This document shows, in pieces, positions 1-5,314 of a stretch of DNA of 5,314 nt. This DNA comes from an uncultured Myxococcales bacterium (GTDB lineage Bacteria > Myxococcota_A > UBA9042). A program made the position numbers and the translations under genes. Below the pieces are notes generated by a model, which did not search any database, was not told the DNA's origin, and saw only the letters and a list, made by a program, of their open reading frames with translations. Each line of letters begins with the position of its first letter. Position 1 is the first letter of the stretch. The stretch is taken from NCBI GenBank assembly GCA_937915965.1, contig CALGHC010000558.1:1-5314 (forward strand), read 5' to 3'.

Positions 1-152
1 CGTGCGCCGGCCTCGTCGACGACCGTGGCGTCGGCCCCCGCCGCATCGCCACCAGCGTCCGCCGCGTCGTCGGCGTCCCCTGCCGCGACGCCGCACGCGC
101 TTGTCAGCGCGATCAGGGCAGCGAGGTTGGCCAGGACCGATACAGCTCTCAT
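1..152 (-). CDS. Secreted lipoprotein, N-terminal fragment (cut by left window edge)
   Basis: Reading the minus strand from the ATG at 152-150 gives an open frame of 50 codons that runs off the left edge. The product begins with one Arg followed by a hydrophobic stretch (about residues 3-19) ending in LTSAC-G, so Cys20 fits a lipobox; a signal peptidase II substrate is expected, lipidated and anchored in a membrane. After Cys20 the chain is almost entirely Ala, Gly and Asp, a flexible acidic tether of the kind common in lipoproteins of Myxococcota. Nothing of the functional domain lies in the window, so no function can be given. An AGGAG sequence (173-169) lies 16 bases upstream of the ATG, further than ideal, so the ribosome site is weak or the start is approximate. 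The gene is divergent from the aminotransferase and probably unrelated to the plus-strand operon. The lipoprotein call is well supported; the identity is unknown. Confidence 0.72.
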   Translation of the reverse strand, partial: MRAVSVLANLAALIALTSACGVAAGDADDAADAGGDAAGADATVVDEAGA

Positions 153-176
153 GGTCCGAGGGTAGCCACTCCTGCC

Positions 177-204
177 TTGCCTTGCACCCCAGGGGGGCTA
201 GCAT
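177..204 (+). promoter_or_regulatory. Candidate sigma70-type promoter upstream of the aminotransferase
   Basis: TTGCCT (177-182) and TAGCAT (199-204) are separated by 16 bases; each matches four of six consensus positions. This would give a leader of roughly 155 bases before the aminotransferase start. A second -35-like hexamer, TTGACA (281-286), is an exact consensus match, but 17 bases downstream there is only CACAGC, a poor -10. Neither is convincing alone; promoters in GC-rich bacteria are often poorly matched to the consensus. Confidence 0.25.
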
Positions 205-208
205 AGCC
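196..208. repeat. Small perfect palindrome GGCTA-N3-TAGCC in the divergent intergenic region
   Basis: GGCTA (196-200) and TAGCC (204-208) are perfect inverted repeats around a GCA centre. The site is one of the few A/T-containing patches between the divergent lipoprotein and aminotransferase genes and overlaps a weak -10-like hexamer (TAGCAT, 199-204). It could be a binding site for a dimeric regulator acting on one or both genes, but 5-bp arms also arise by chance in GC-rich DNA. Confidence 0.3.
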
Positions 209-249
209 GCAGCATCGCGTTCCCGGCCGAAACCGGAGTGACCGCGGCG

Positions 250-271
250 GGACGCAACCACGGCGTCCGTG
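250..271 (+). repeat. Overlapping, mutually exclusive hairpins in the aminotransferase leader
   Basis: GGACGC (250-255) pairs perfectly with GCGTCC (263-268) across a 7-base loop. Within the same stretch CACGG (259-263) pairs perfectly with CCGTG (267-271) across a 3-base loop. The two structures share bases 263 and 267-268, so only one can form at a time. No U-tract follows, so it is not an intrinsic terminator. The arrangement could be chance in GC-rich DNA. Confidence 0.3.
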
Positions 272-353
272 CCGCAGCGATTGACAGTGCGCGCGATTCA
301 TCGCACAGCACAACGGCCACGGCAGCCGCAAGCGCGGAGCGACCGACGACGCC

Positions 354-360
354 AGGAGAA
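354..360 (+). promoter_or_regulatory. Ribosome binding site that fixes the aminotransferase start
   Basis: AGGAGAA at 354-360 sits 7 bases before the ATG at 368, a near-ideal Shine-Dalgarno placement. It supports this ATG over the upstream in-frame GTG at 269, which would add 33 residues rich in Arg, Gln and Ala with no resemblance to the aminotransferase fold. Confidence 0.85.
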
Positions 361-367
361 GCAGGAC

Positions 368-1666
368 ATGGCCCTCTATTCCGATCGCGCCAGCCGCATC
401 GACACCGAGAACGCGTTCAAGATTGGACCCTATATCCGTGAGATCGAAGACGCCGGCCACAGGGTCATCAAGTGCAACCTCGGCGAACCCGACTTCGCCG
501 TACCCGAGCACATCCGCGCCGAGGTCAAACGCCAGCTCGACCTCGACAACACCCACTACAATGATCCCCAGGGCATCCTGCCCTTGCGCGCCGCCGTCGC
601 CCGCCAGCTCTCCGAGAGCCGCGGCCTCGCGGTCACCCCCGACCACGTCGTCGTCTTCCCGGGAGCCAAGCCGCCGATCGGCCTGTGCCAGCAGACCTAC
701 ACGAACCCCGGTGACGAGATCATCTACCCCTCGCCCGGCTTTCCCATCTACGAGAGCTTCATCCCCTATGTGCAGGCCACCGCGGTGCCGCTGCACCTCG
801 ATGAGGCGAAGGGGTTTGCCTTCACCGGCGCGGAGCTCGAGCCGCTGATCAGCGAGCGCACCCGCATCATCTATATCAACTTTCCGTCCAACCCGACCGG
901 CGGCGTCGCCTCGATGGACCAGCTCGAGGACATCGCCGAGGTGATCCTGCGCAAGGCGCCCAAGGACGTGCGGGTCTACTCCGACGAGGTCTACGAGGAC
1001 ATCCTCTTCGACGGCGCGGTGCACCGCTCGATCGCCTCGGCGCACGGCATGGCCGACAAGACCATCGTCGCCAGCGGCGTGTCGAAGGGCTACTGCTGGA
1101 CCGGTGGTCGCGTCGGCTGGGCGGCCTTCCCTACCCTGGGCGAGGCGCAGGTGTTCAAGAACTTGAATATCAACTACTTCAGCTGCATCCCGGCGTACAA
1201 CCAAGAGGGTGCGCGGGTGGCCATCGAGTCGCCGCTCTCTAAGCCGATCCAGCGCGAGATGGCGGCCGCCTTTCAGCATCGACGTGACGTCTTCGTCGCC
1301 GCCCTGAACGCCATCGACGGCGTGAGCTGCCAGCTGCCGCGCGGCGCGTTCTACGTCTTCCCCAACGTCGGCGGGGTCTGCGAGCGGATCGGCGCGGTCG
1401 ACGCCTGGCACGGGCTGCCAGCTGACGTGCAGGCACGGACGAGCCCGGCGACCTTGTTGCAGATGTATCTGCTCTTTGGTTACAAGGTCGCGACCATGGA
1501 CCGAAAGTCCTTCGGTCGAATCGGCTCGCAGGGGATGCACTACCTGCGCGTCTCGATCGCCACGGGACTCGAAGATCTCGAAGAGGCGGCGCGACGGCTC
1601 GCTGCCGCCGCCGACGATCGCAGCGGTTTCGAGGCCTTTGTTGCCGAAGGTCGGCACCTGTACTAG
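368..1666 (+). CDS. Pyridoxal-phosphate-dependent aminotransferase, class I/II (aspartate/aromatic aminotransferase-like)
   Basis: This 432-residue cytoplasmic enzyme should move an amino group between an amino acid and a 2-oxo acid by a PLP-bound ping-pong mechanism. The fold-type I landmarks appear in order: NLGEPDF (37-43) near the N-terminus, PGAK (98-101), SNPTGG with the PLP-contacting Asn175 (174-179), SDEVYE with Asp206 for the pyridine nitrogen and Tyr209 (205-210), SK with the Schiff-base Lys240, GGRVGW with phosphate-binding Arg248 (246-251), GAFYVFPN (326-333), and YLRVSIA with Arg394, the expected carboxylate-binding arginine. It is somewhat longer than typical class Ib enzymes (about 390-400), because of a longer segment at about 335-390 and a short C-terminal tail. 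That segment has VATMDRKSFG where relatives usually have a Pro-Gly-Ser-type loop before the FG, which suggests altered substrate choice. It lies 118 bases before the transketolase-like gene on the same strand. Family membership is secure; the exact amino donor and acceptor cannot be read from sequence. Confidence 0.94.
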   Translation: MALYSDRASRIDTENAFKIGPYIREIEDAGHRVIKCNLGEPDFAVPEHIRAEVKRQLDLDNTHYNDPQGILPLRAAVARQLSESRGLAVTPDHVVVFPGAKPPIGLCQQTYTNPGDEIIYPSPGFPIYESFIPYVQATAVPLHLDEAKGFAFTGAELEPLISERTRIIYINFPSNPTGGVASMDQLEDIAEVILRKAPKDVRVYSDEVYEDILFDGAVHRSIASAHGMADKTIVASGVSKGYCWTGGRVGWAAFPTLGEAQVFKNLNINYFSCIPAYNQEGARVAIESPLSKPIQREMAAAFQHRRDVFVAALNAIDGVSCQLPRGAFYVFPNVGGVCERIGAVDAWHGLPADVQARTSPATLLQMYLLFGYKVATMDRKSFGRIGSQGMHYLRVSIATGLEDLEEAARRLAAAADDRSGFEAFVAEGRHLY

Positions 1667-1669
1667 CCG

Positions 1670-1714
1670 GACTGGCCAGACTGGCCAGACCAGCGAGGCC
1701 AGCGAGAACAGCGA
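1670..1714 (+). repeat. Degenerate 9-bp tandem repeat in the aminotransferase-transketolase gap
   Basis: Five consecutive 9-base units start just after the aminotransferase stop codon: GACTGGCCA twice, identical, then GACCAGCGA, GGCCAGCGA and GAACAGCGA. The first two units each contain the palindrome TGGCCA; the last three share the ending CAGCGA. The array is non-coding as annotated and does not form an obvious terminator. It looks like slippage-derived minisatellite DNA, which may vary in copy number between strains. Confidence 0.7.
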
Positions 1715-1756
1715 AGGCCGCCACGCATAGCCGCACCCCGCCGCTCGGGACCCGGG

Positions 1757-1778
1757 CCGTGCGGGCGCCGCCACGGAG
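1757..1778 (+). promoter_or_regulatory. Hairpin overlapping the ribosome binding site of the transketolase-like gene
   Basis: CCGTGCGG (1757-1764) can pair with CCGCCACGG (1768-1776) around a GCG loop, with one bulged base. The Shine-Dalgarno sequence GGAG occupies 1775-1778, 6 bases before the ATG at 1785, so the 3' arm of the hairpin takes up its first two bases. If formed in the mRNA it could lower or modulate translation. GC-rich background makes chance pairing likely, and there is no evidence of a ligand-binding structure. Confidence 0.35.
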
Positions 1779-1784
1779 CTCACC

Positions 1785-4175
1785 ATGACATTCGCCCTAG
1801 CACCACGCCGCGCCGTCTACGTCGACGTCGCCGCCGAGCTCGCCGCCGCCGACCTCGCCCGCGCGCCCGCGCCGTTGACCACGGTGGAGTTGGCGTTCTT
1901 CGAAGACCTCGACCTCTTCTACCGGTCCCTGGTCGCCGTGATGTTCAACTACGTGCCGACATCCGGGCATCCGGGCGGTTCGATCTCGGCGGGGCGATTC
2001 GTCTCGATGATCGTCTTCGAGACGATGCGCTACGACCTGCGCGATCCCAAGCGCCGCGATGCCGACATCCTGTCATTCGCCGCTGGGCACAAGGCCCTCG
2101 GGCTCTACGCGATCTCGGCCCTGCGCAACGAGGTGGCCCGGGTCGCCGATGCCGACCTGCTGCCGACCCAGACCCGTCAGCAGCTGCGCCTCGAGGACCT
2201 GCTCGGCTTCCGTCACAACCCGATCAGCGATACGCGCCTCTTTGCCAGCCTCGAAGCCAAGGCCCTCGACGGTCATCCGACGCCCTCGACGCCCTTTGTG
2301 CGTCTCGCCACCGGCGCTTCGGGGGTCGGCGTGGCCGCGTCCGTCGGCCTGGCCTGGGGAGCTGCCGATCTGTACGGCGCCGACGCGCCGACCGTGCACA
2401 TCATCGAGGGCGAAGGCGGCATGACGCCCGGCCGGGTCGCCGAGGCGATGGCGGCGGCGGGCACGGCGTCGCTTGGCAACGTCGTCATGCACCTCGACTG
2501 GAACCAGTCGTCGATCGACTCCGACCGCGTCTGCCGCGAGGGCGATCAGCCGGGCGACTACGTCCAGTGGAACCCCATGGAGTTGGCCTATCTCAACGAC
2601 TGGAATGTGATCTACGTCGCTGACGGCTTCGACTTCCAACAGATCGCCGCGGCCCAGCGCCGCGTCGCGACCATCGCCAACGGCCAGCCCACCTGCATCG
2701 TCTACCGGACGGTCAAGGGGTGGCGATACGGCATCGAAGGGCGGAAGTCCCACGGCGCGGGCCACAAGCTGTGCTCGCAGGCCTTTTACGACGCCCTCGC
2801 TCCCCTCGAAGCGGCCGTCGGTTCCCTGCACCTGCCCGGCTGTGCCGTGCCCCAGCGCGCCTGTCGCCTGGACCAGACCGACGGCGTCATGGAGGACTGC
2901 CTGTGGGAGGCCCTCACCGCGATCCGCCGCGCAATCGAGGGCCGCCGCCGTCCCATGGCCGACTTCTTCGCCGCCCGCCTGCGCCTCGCTCGCGAGCGTG
3001 TCGACGCCGCTGCCCTGCAGCCCCGCGAGGGCGCGCCGCAGATCGAGGCGCTCTACGAGGCCGCCGCGGCGGGCGCTTCGACCACCCCGCCGATGTTGGC
3101 CCTCGCCGCCGGCATCGACGAGACCCTGCGCGGCGCCCTGGGCAAGGTGTTGTTGCACCTCAATCAAGAGAGCGGCGGCGCGATCCTCGCCGGTGCCGCC
3201 GACCTGCTCGGTTCGACGAGCATCTCGGTGTGCGCCGACGGCTTTCCCGCTGGATTCTGGAACGCACAGGGCAACCCCGGCGCGCGCTTGCTGTCGCTGG
3301 GCGGCATCTGCGAGGACGCGATGTGCGGCATCCTCGGCGGGCTGTCGACCTTCGGCGCGCACGTCGGCGCTGGCTCATCGTACGGCGCGTTCATCGCGCC
3401 GCTGGGTCACATCGCCTCGCGCTTGCACGCGATCGGCAACCAGGCACGCCAGGAGGTCGACCCCGGGCCGTTCCGGCCGTACTTCCTGATCTGTGCACAC
3501 GCCGGCCTCAAGACCGGCGAGGACGGTCCGACTCACGCCGATCCGCAGCCCCTGCAGCTGCTCCAGGAGAACTACCCGCGCGGCACCCTGGTCACCCTCA
3601 CCCCTTGGGAGCCCCAGGAGATGTGGCCGCTCGTCAGCGCGGCGCTGGTCGCCAGGCCCGCCGTCATCGCCCCCTTTGTCACCCGCCCCGCCGAGCACGT
3701 CCTCGACCGCGAACAGCTCGGCCTCGCCCCCGCCAGCGCCGCCCGCAAGGGCGTCTATCGCCTGCGTGCCGCCCACGGCCCTTCGTCGGGGACGCTGGTA
3801 TTGCAGGGCAGCGCCGTCGCCTACGCATTTGTCGAGGAGACGTTGCCGCGTTTGAGGTCCGCCGGCATCGAGCTCGACGTGTACTACGTCGCCAGCGCCG
3901 AGCTCTTCGACCTGAACTCTGCCGACGAACAGGCGGAGATCTTCCCCGAGGCGCAGGCCCGGCAGGCGATGGGCATCACCGACTTTACCTTGCCCACCCT
4001 CTATCGTTGGGTGACGTCGGAGCGCGGCCGCCAGGCGAGCCTCTACCCCTTCCGCGGTAGTCACTTCCTCGGCAGCGGCCAGGGCCACCGGGTGCTCGCC
4101 GAGGCTGGGTTGGACGGCGAGGGTCAGTTCCGGGGCATCATGAGCTGGTTGGCGAGCGCCGACGGGCTGTCGTAA
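1785..4175 (+). CDS. Transketolase-like thiamin-diphosphate-dependent enzyme, divergent
   Basis: This 796-residue protein has the transketolase order in one chain: a ThDP-pyrophosphate domain (about 45-335), a long linker (about 340-435), a pyrimidine-binding domain (about 440-640) and a C-terminal domain (about 655-796). Landmarks alignable by eye with E. coli TktA are SGHPGG with His62, AAGH with His102, TGASGVG (176-182), SHG with His323, Glu510 in the ICEDAM segment (the Glu that activates the ThDP aminopyrimidine), and GEDGPTH with His584; His572 matches another active-site His. Departures are notable. The metal-binding GDG is GEGG (209-212), a later conserved Glu is replaced near Pro215, the second motif is DWN (238-240), the LKHNP His aligns with Arg86, and the phosphate-binding Arg of the SRKAS segment appears absent near residue 443. 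It is about 130 residues longer than TktA. It may use ThDP on a substrate other than the usual sugar phosphates. Start choice rests on GGAG 6 bases before the ATG. The next gene begins 9 bases after its stop. Confidence 0.85.
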   Translation: MTFALAPRRAVYVDVAAELAAADLARAPAPLTTVELAFFEDLDLFYRSLVAVMFNYVPTSGHPGGSISAGRFVSMIVFETMRYDLRDPKRRDADILSFAAGHKALGLYAISALRNEVARVADADLLPTQTRQQLRLEDLLGFRHNPISDTRLFASLEAKALDGHPTPSTPFVRLATGASGVGVAASVGLAWGAADLYGADAPTVHIIEGEGGMTPGRVAEAMAAAGTASLGNVVMHLDWNQSSIDSDRVCREGDQPGDYVQWNPMELAYLNDWNVIYVADGFDFQQIAAAQRRVATIANGQPTCIVYRTVKGWRYGIEGRKSHGAGHKLCSQAFYDALAPLEAAVGSLHLPGCAVPQRACRLDQTDGVMEDCLWEALTAIRRAIEGRRRPMADFFAARLRLARERVDAAALQPREGAPQIEALYEAAAAGASTTPPMLALAAGIDETLRGALGKVLLHLNQESGGAILAGAADLLGSTSISVCADGFPAGFWNAQGNPGARLLSLGGICEDAMCGILGGLSTFGAHVGAGSSYGAFIAPLGHIASRLHAIGNQARQEVDPGPFRPYFLICAHAGLKTGEDGPTHADPQPLQLLQENYPRGTLVTLTPWEPQEMWPLVSAALVARPAVIAPFVTRPAEHVLDREQLGLAPASAARKGVYRLRAAHGPSSGTLVLQGSAVAYAFVEETLPRLRSAGIELDVYYVASAELFDLNSADEQAEIFPEAQARQAMGITDFTLPTLYRWVTSERGRQASLYPFRGSHFLGSGQGHRVLAEAGLDGEGQFRGIMSWLASADGLS

Positions 4176-4209
4176 GGGAACCCATTGGAACAATTGGAAG
4201 AGAAAGACG
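4174..4209 (+). promoter_or_regulatory. Alternative starts and ribosome sites for the YqeB-family gene
   Basis: There is no in-frame ATG near the start of the YqeB-family gene. TTG at 4185 has AAGGGA (4174-4179) five bases upstream, overlapping the end of the preceding TAA stop codon and implying translational coupling. GTG at 4209 has GGAAGAGA (4196-4203) five bases upstream and is equally plausible. TTG at 4194 is a third, weaker option. The GTG start would shorten the protein by eight residues and leave the recognised fold intact, which begins around residue 30. Confidence 0.55.
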
Positions 4210-5153
4210 TGGCAGAGAAAGACATCGCTCGTTTCGATGCGAGCGCCTCAACTGCCCGCGCCATCCTTCCCTCGCCCGTCTTTGTGCGCGGTGGCGGTGA
4301 CCTGGGCAGCGGCGTCGCCGTGGCGCTGCATCGCGCCGGCTGTCAGGTGGTCGTGATCGAGAGGCCGTGGCCGACCGCGCTGCGCATGCCGGTCGCGTTC
4401 GCCTCGGCGGTGATTCACGGGGTGTGGTCAGTCGACGGCGTACACGGCCGCCACGTCGTCGATCGGCGTAGCCTGGACGAGGCCCTGATCTGCGGCGAGG
4501 TCGCCGTGTGGAGCGTGGGCGAGGCGGAACTGCGCGTCGAGCTCAAGCCAGCCGCCCTGATCGACGCCCGCATGCGCGGCGTCTCTCGCGCCGACCTGAA
4601 CCTCGAACTCGCCCCGTACGTGGTCGGGCTGGGACCGGGTCACGTCGCCGGGGTCCACTGCCATGCGGTCGTCGAGACAAACCGAGGACCGCACCTGGGC
4701 GAGGTGATCCTCGACGGCAGCGCCGCGCCACACACAGGCATCCCGGGCGCAGTCGCTGGCGTCGACGAGGCGCGCGTGGTGCGCAGTCCGACGGCGGGCA
4801 TCGTCATGCGGGTGTGCGAGATCGGCGACGCGGTCAAACCCGGCGAGATCGTCGCTTTCGTCGGCGGCACCGTCGCGCTCAGCCTCATTGGCGGCGTAGT
4901 GCGCGGTCTGAAGCTCAACGGCGTGCGGGTCCAGCAGGGCCAGAAGCTGGCAGACGTGGATCCTCGCGGAGATCGGGAGTTGTGCTGGCAACCAAGCGAC
5001 AAGTCGGGCAAGGTCGGCGCAGGCAGCGTGGCTGCCCTGGCGAGGCTCGTTGCGGACGCCGAGCGCTCGCCCGACATCGACGCCGCTGTCGGCATCGAAG
5101 GCGCGCTCTCCGCTCGCCCGGACCGGTCCGCCCACCAACCATGGAGACCGTGA
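4185..5153 (+). CDS. yqeB: YqeB/EF2563-family accessory protein of selenium-dependent molybdenum hydroxylase
   Basis: The 322-residue product matches the family known from E. coli YqeB and E. faecalis EF2563, which occurs with selenium-dependent molybdenum hydroxylases and is thought to help mature the Mo site, possibly in selenium insertion. The exact biochemical step is unproven. After a polar Lys/Glu/Asp-rich leader (1-28) comes a Rossmann-type nucleotide loop VRGGGDLGSG (34-43) with an acidic residue after strand two (Glu59), then the family hallmarks PTALRMPVAF (63-72), VGLGPGHVAGVHCHAVVETNRG (147-168) and HTGIPG (183-188). Residues about 198-258 resemble a biotinyl/lipoyl-like beta barrel, with SPTAGIV and GDAVKPGEIVA followed by GGVVRGL. 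The C-terminal DVDPRG and SDKSGKVGAG segments (257-280) are also typical. A tail after residue 290 is Ala-rich and unremarkable. The upstream stop is 9 bases away and the FAD-subunit ATG lies one base after this gene's stop, so co-translation is likely. The start codon is uncertain (TTG 4185 or GTG 4209). Confidence 0.9.
   Translation: MEQLEEKDVAEKDIARFDASASTARAILPSPVFVRGGGDLGSGVAVALHRAGCQVVVIERPWPTALRMPVAFASAVIHGVWSVDGVHGRHVVDRRSLDEALICGEVAVWSVGEAELRVELKPAALIDARMRGVSRADLNLELAPYVVGLGPGHVAGVHCHAVVETNRGPHLGEVILDGSAAPHTGIPGAVAGVDEARVVRSPTAGIVMRVCEIGDAVKPGEIVAFVGGTVALSLIGGVVRGLKLNGVRVQQGQKLADVDPRGDRELCWQPSDKSGKVGAGSVAALARLVADAERSPDIDAAVGIEGALSARPDRSAHQPWRP
5143..5147 (+). promoter_or_regulatory. 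Ribosome binding site of the FAD-subunit gene, inside the end of the YqeB-family gene
   Basis: GGAGA at 5143-5147 lies 7 bases before the ATG at 5155 and within the last codons of the YqeB-family gene, whose TGA is at 5151-5153. The spacing is ideal and supports this start and tight translational coupling of the two genes. Confidence 0.8.
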
Positions 5154-5154
5154 G

Positions 5155-5314
5155 ATGTATCTGCGACTCAACGAGGTCCTGAGACCTGAAGATCTGATCG
5201 GCTGCCTCCAGGCCCTCCAGGCCCCGGCGGCCCGGGCCATCGCCGGCGGCACGGTGATCAACGTGGGGGGCCACGAGGACATCGAGCGGCTCGTCGACCT
5301 GCAACGGTTGGCGC
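5155..5314 (+). CDS. FAD-binding subunit of a molybdenum hydroxylase (xanthine dehydrogenase family), N-terminal fragment
   Basis: Fifty-three codons are visible before the window ends. The product starts MYLRLNEVLRPEDLIGCLQA and continues to the FAD pyrophosphate-binding loop AGGTVIN (30-36), followed by IERLVDLQRLA (43-53). This helix, AGGT loop and LVDL strand pattern is the first part of the FAD-binding PCMH fold found in XdhB, CoxM and YgfM-type subunits, which pass electrons from the iron-sulfur centres to NAD+ or another acceptor. The residues after AGGT differ from the usual T-D-L, reading T-V-I-N; my recollection is that such variants occur in FAD subunits linked to YqeB, but this was not checked. 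Position one base after the YqeB-family stop makes the selenium-dependent class the best interpretation. Substrate (xanthine, another purine, nicotinate or other N-heterocycle) cannot be told, because the molybdopterin and 2Fe-2S subunits lie outside the window. Confidence 0.82.
   Translation, partial: MYLRLNEVLRPEDLIGCLQALQAPAARAIAGGTVINVGGHEDIERLVDLQRLA

Noticed and set aside
2..241. Plus-strand 79-residue open frame at the left edge
   Set aside because: Arg/Pro-rich, lies antisense to the lipoprotein start; the minus strand gives a signal peptide and lipobox instead.
1476..1730. Possible small protein spanning the end of the aminotransferase and the 9-bp repeat
   Set aside because: It starts inside the aminotransferase in another frame, has no convincing ribosome site, and its only regularity (TGQTGQTSEASENSEG) is the DNA repeat read as codons.
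1667..1784. Intrinsic terminator between the aminotransferase and the transketolase-like gene
   Set aside because: The only stem in the gap ends in the ribosome site without a following T-run, so read-through and a shared operon are more likely.
149..1786. Very long minus-strand open frame opposite the aminotransferase
   Set aside because: Its product is low-complexity Arg/Ala/Gly/Val/Asp with no recognisable motif, while the opposite strand has an intact aminotransferase with all catalytic residues and a good ribosome site. Long antisense frames are expected in GC-rich genes.
2073..3362. Minus-strand open frame opposite the transketolase-like gene
   Set aside because: Shadow of codon bias: no domain, no plausible start context, and the plus strand encodes a clear ThDP enzyme across the same bases.
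2720..4060. Plus-strand alternate-frame open frame within the transketolase-like gene
   Set aside because: The translation is Arg/Pro/Ala-rich with no family resemblance, and it overlaps the true frame fully.
1785..4175. Pyruvate dehydrogenase E1 (AceE-type) as the identity of the ThDP enzyme
   Set aside because: RTVKGW resembles AceE, but the GHPGG, SHG and GEDGPTH segments and overall order fit transketolase better, and no E2/E3 genes are nearby.
1..5314. CRISPR arrays, tRNA/rRNA genes, insertion sequences, selenocysteine UGA codons
   Set aside because: No spaced direct repeats, no tRNA-like cloverleaf, no transposase or terminal inverted repeats, and no in-frame UGA inside any of the genes called.

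Overview
The window comes from a GC-rich bacterium; by eye well over 60% G+C, with strong G/C bias at third codon positions in every gene. A truncated lipoprotein with an Ala/Asp-rich tether at the left edge and the general style of the proteins are reminiscent of Myxococcota or related former Deltaproteobacteria, but this placement is an inference.

Layout. Bases 1-152 (minus strand) hold the first ~50 codons of a secreted lipoprotein that runs off the left edge. Bases 153-367 are a divergent intergenic region with weak promoter-like hexamers, a small palindrome (196-208) and overlapping hairpins (250-271). From 368 to the right edge all genes lie on the plus strand: a fold-type I PLP aminotransferase (368-1666), a 118-base gap with a degenerate 9-bp tandem repeat and a hairpin over the next ribosome binding site, an unusual full-length transketolase-like ThDP enzyme (1785-4175), a YqeB/EF2563-family accessory protein of selenium-dependent molybdenum hydroxylases (4185-5153), and the first 53 codons of a molybdenum hydroxylase FAD-binding subunit (5155-5314, cut by the right edge). 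The last three genes are separated by 9 and 1 bases and are almost certainly one operon; the aminotransferase probably belongs to it or is transcribed through.

Working together. The YqeB homologue and FAD subunit point to a selenium-dependent xanthine dehydrogenase/purine hydroxylase-type enzyme whose 2Fe-2S and molybdopterin subunits should follow just beyond the window. The transketolase-like and aminotransferase genes are not standard partners of that system. The transketolase homologue keeps the ThDP-activating Glu and several His residues but departs from the family in the metal-binding and sugar-phosphate-binding positions. The most interesting hypothesis is therefore an uncharacterised catabolic or biosynthetic pathway that combines a selenium-dependent Mo hydroxylase, a divergent ThDP enzyme acting on a non-classical substrate, and an aminotransferase.
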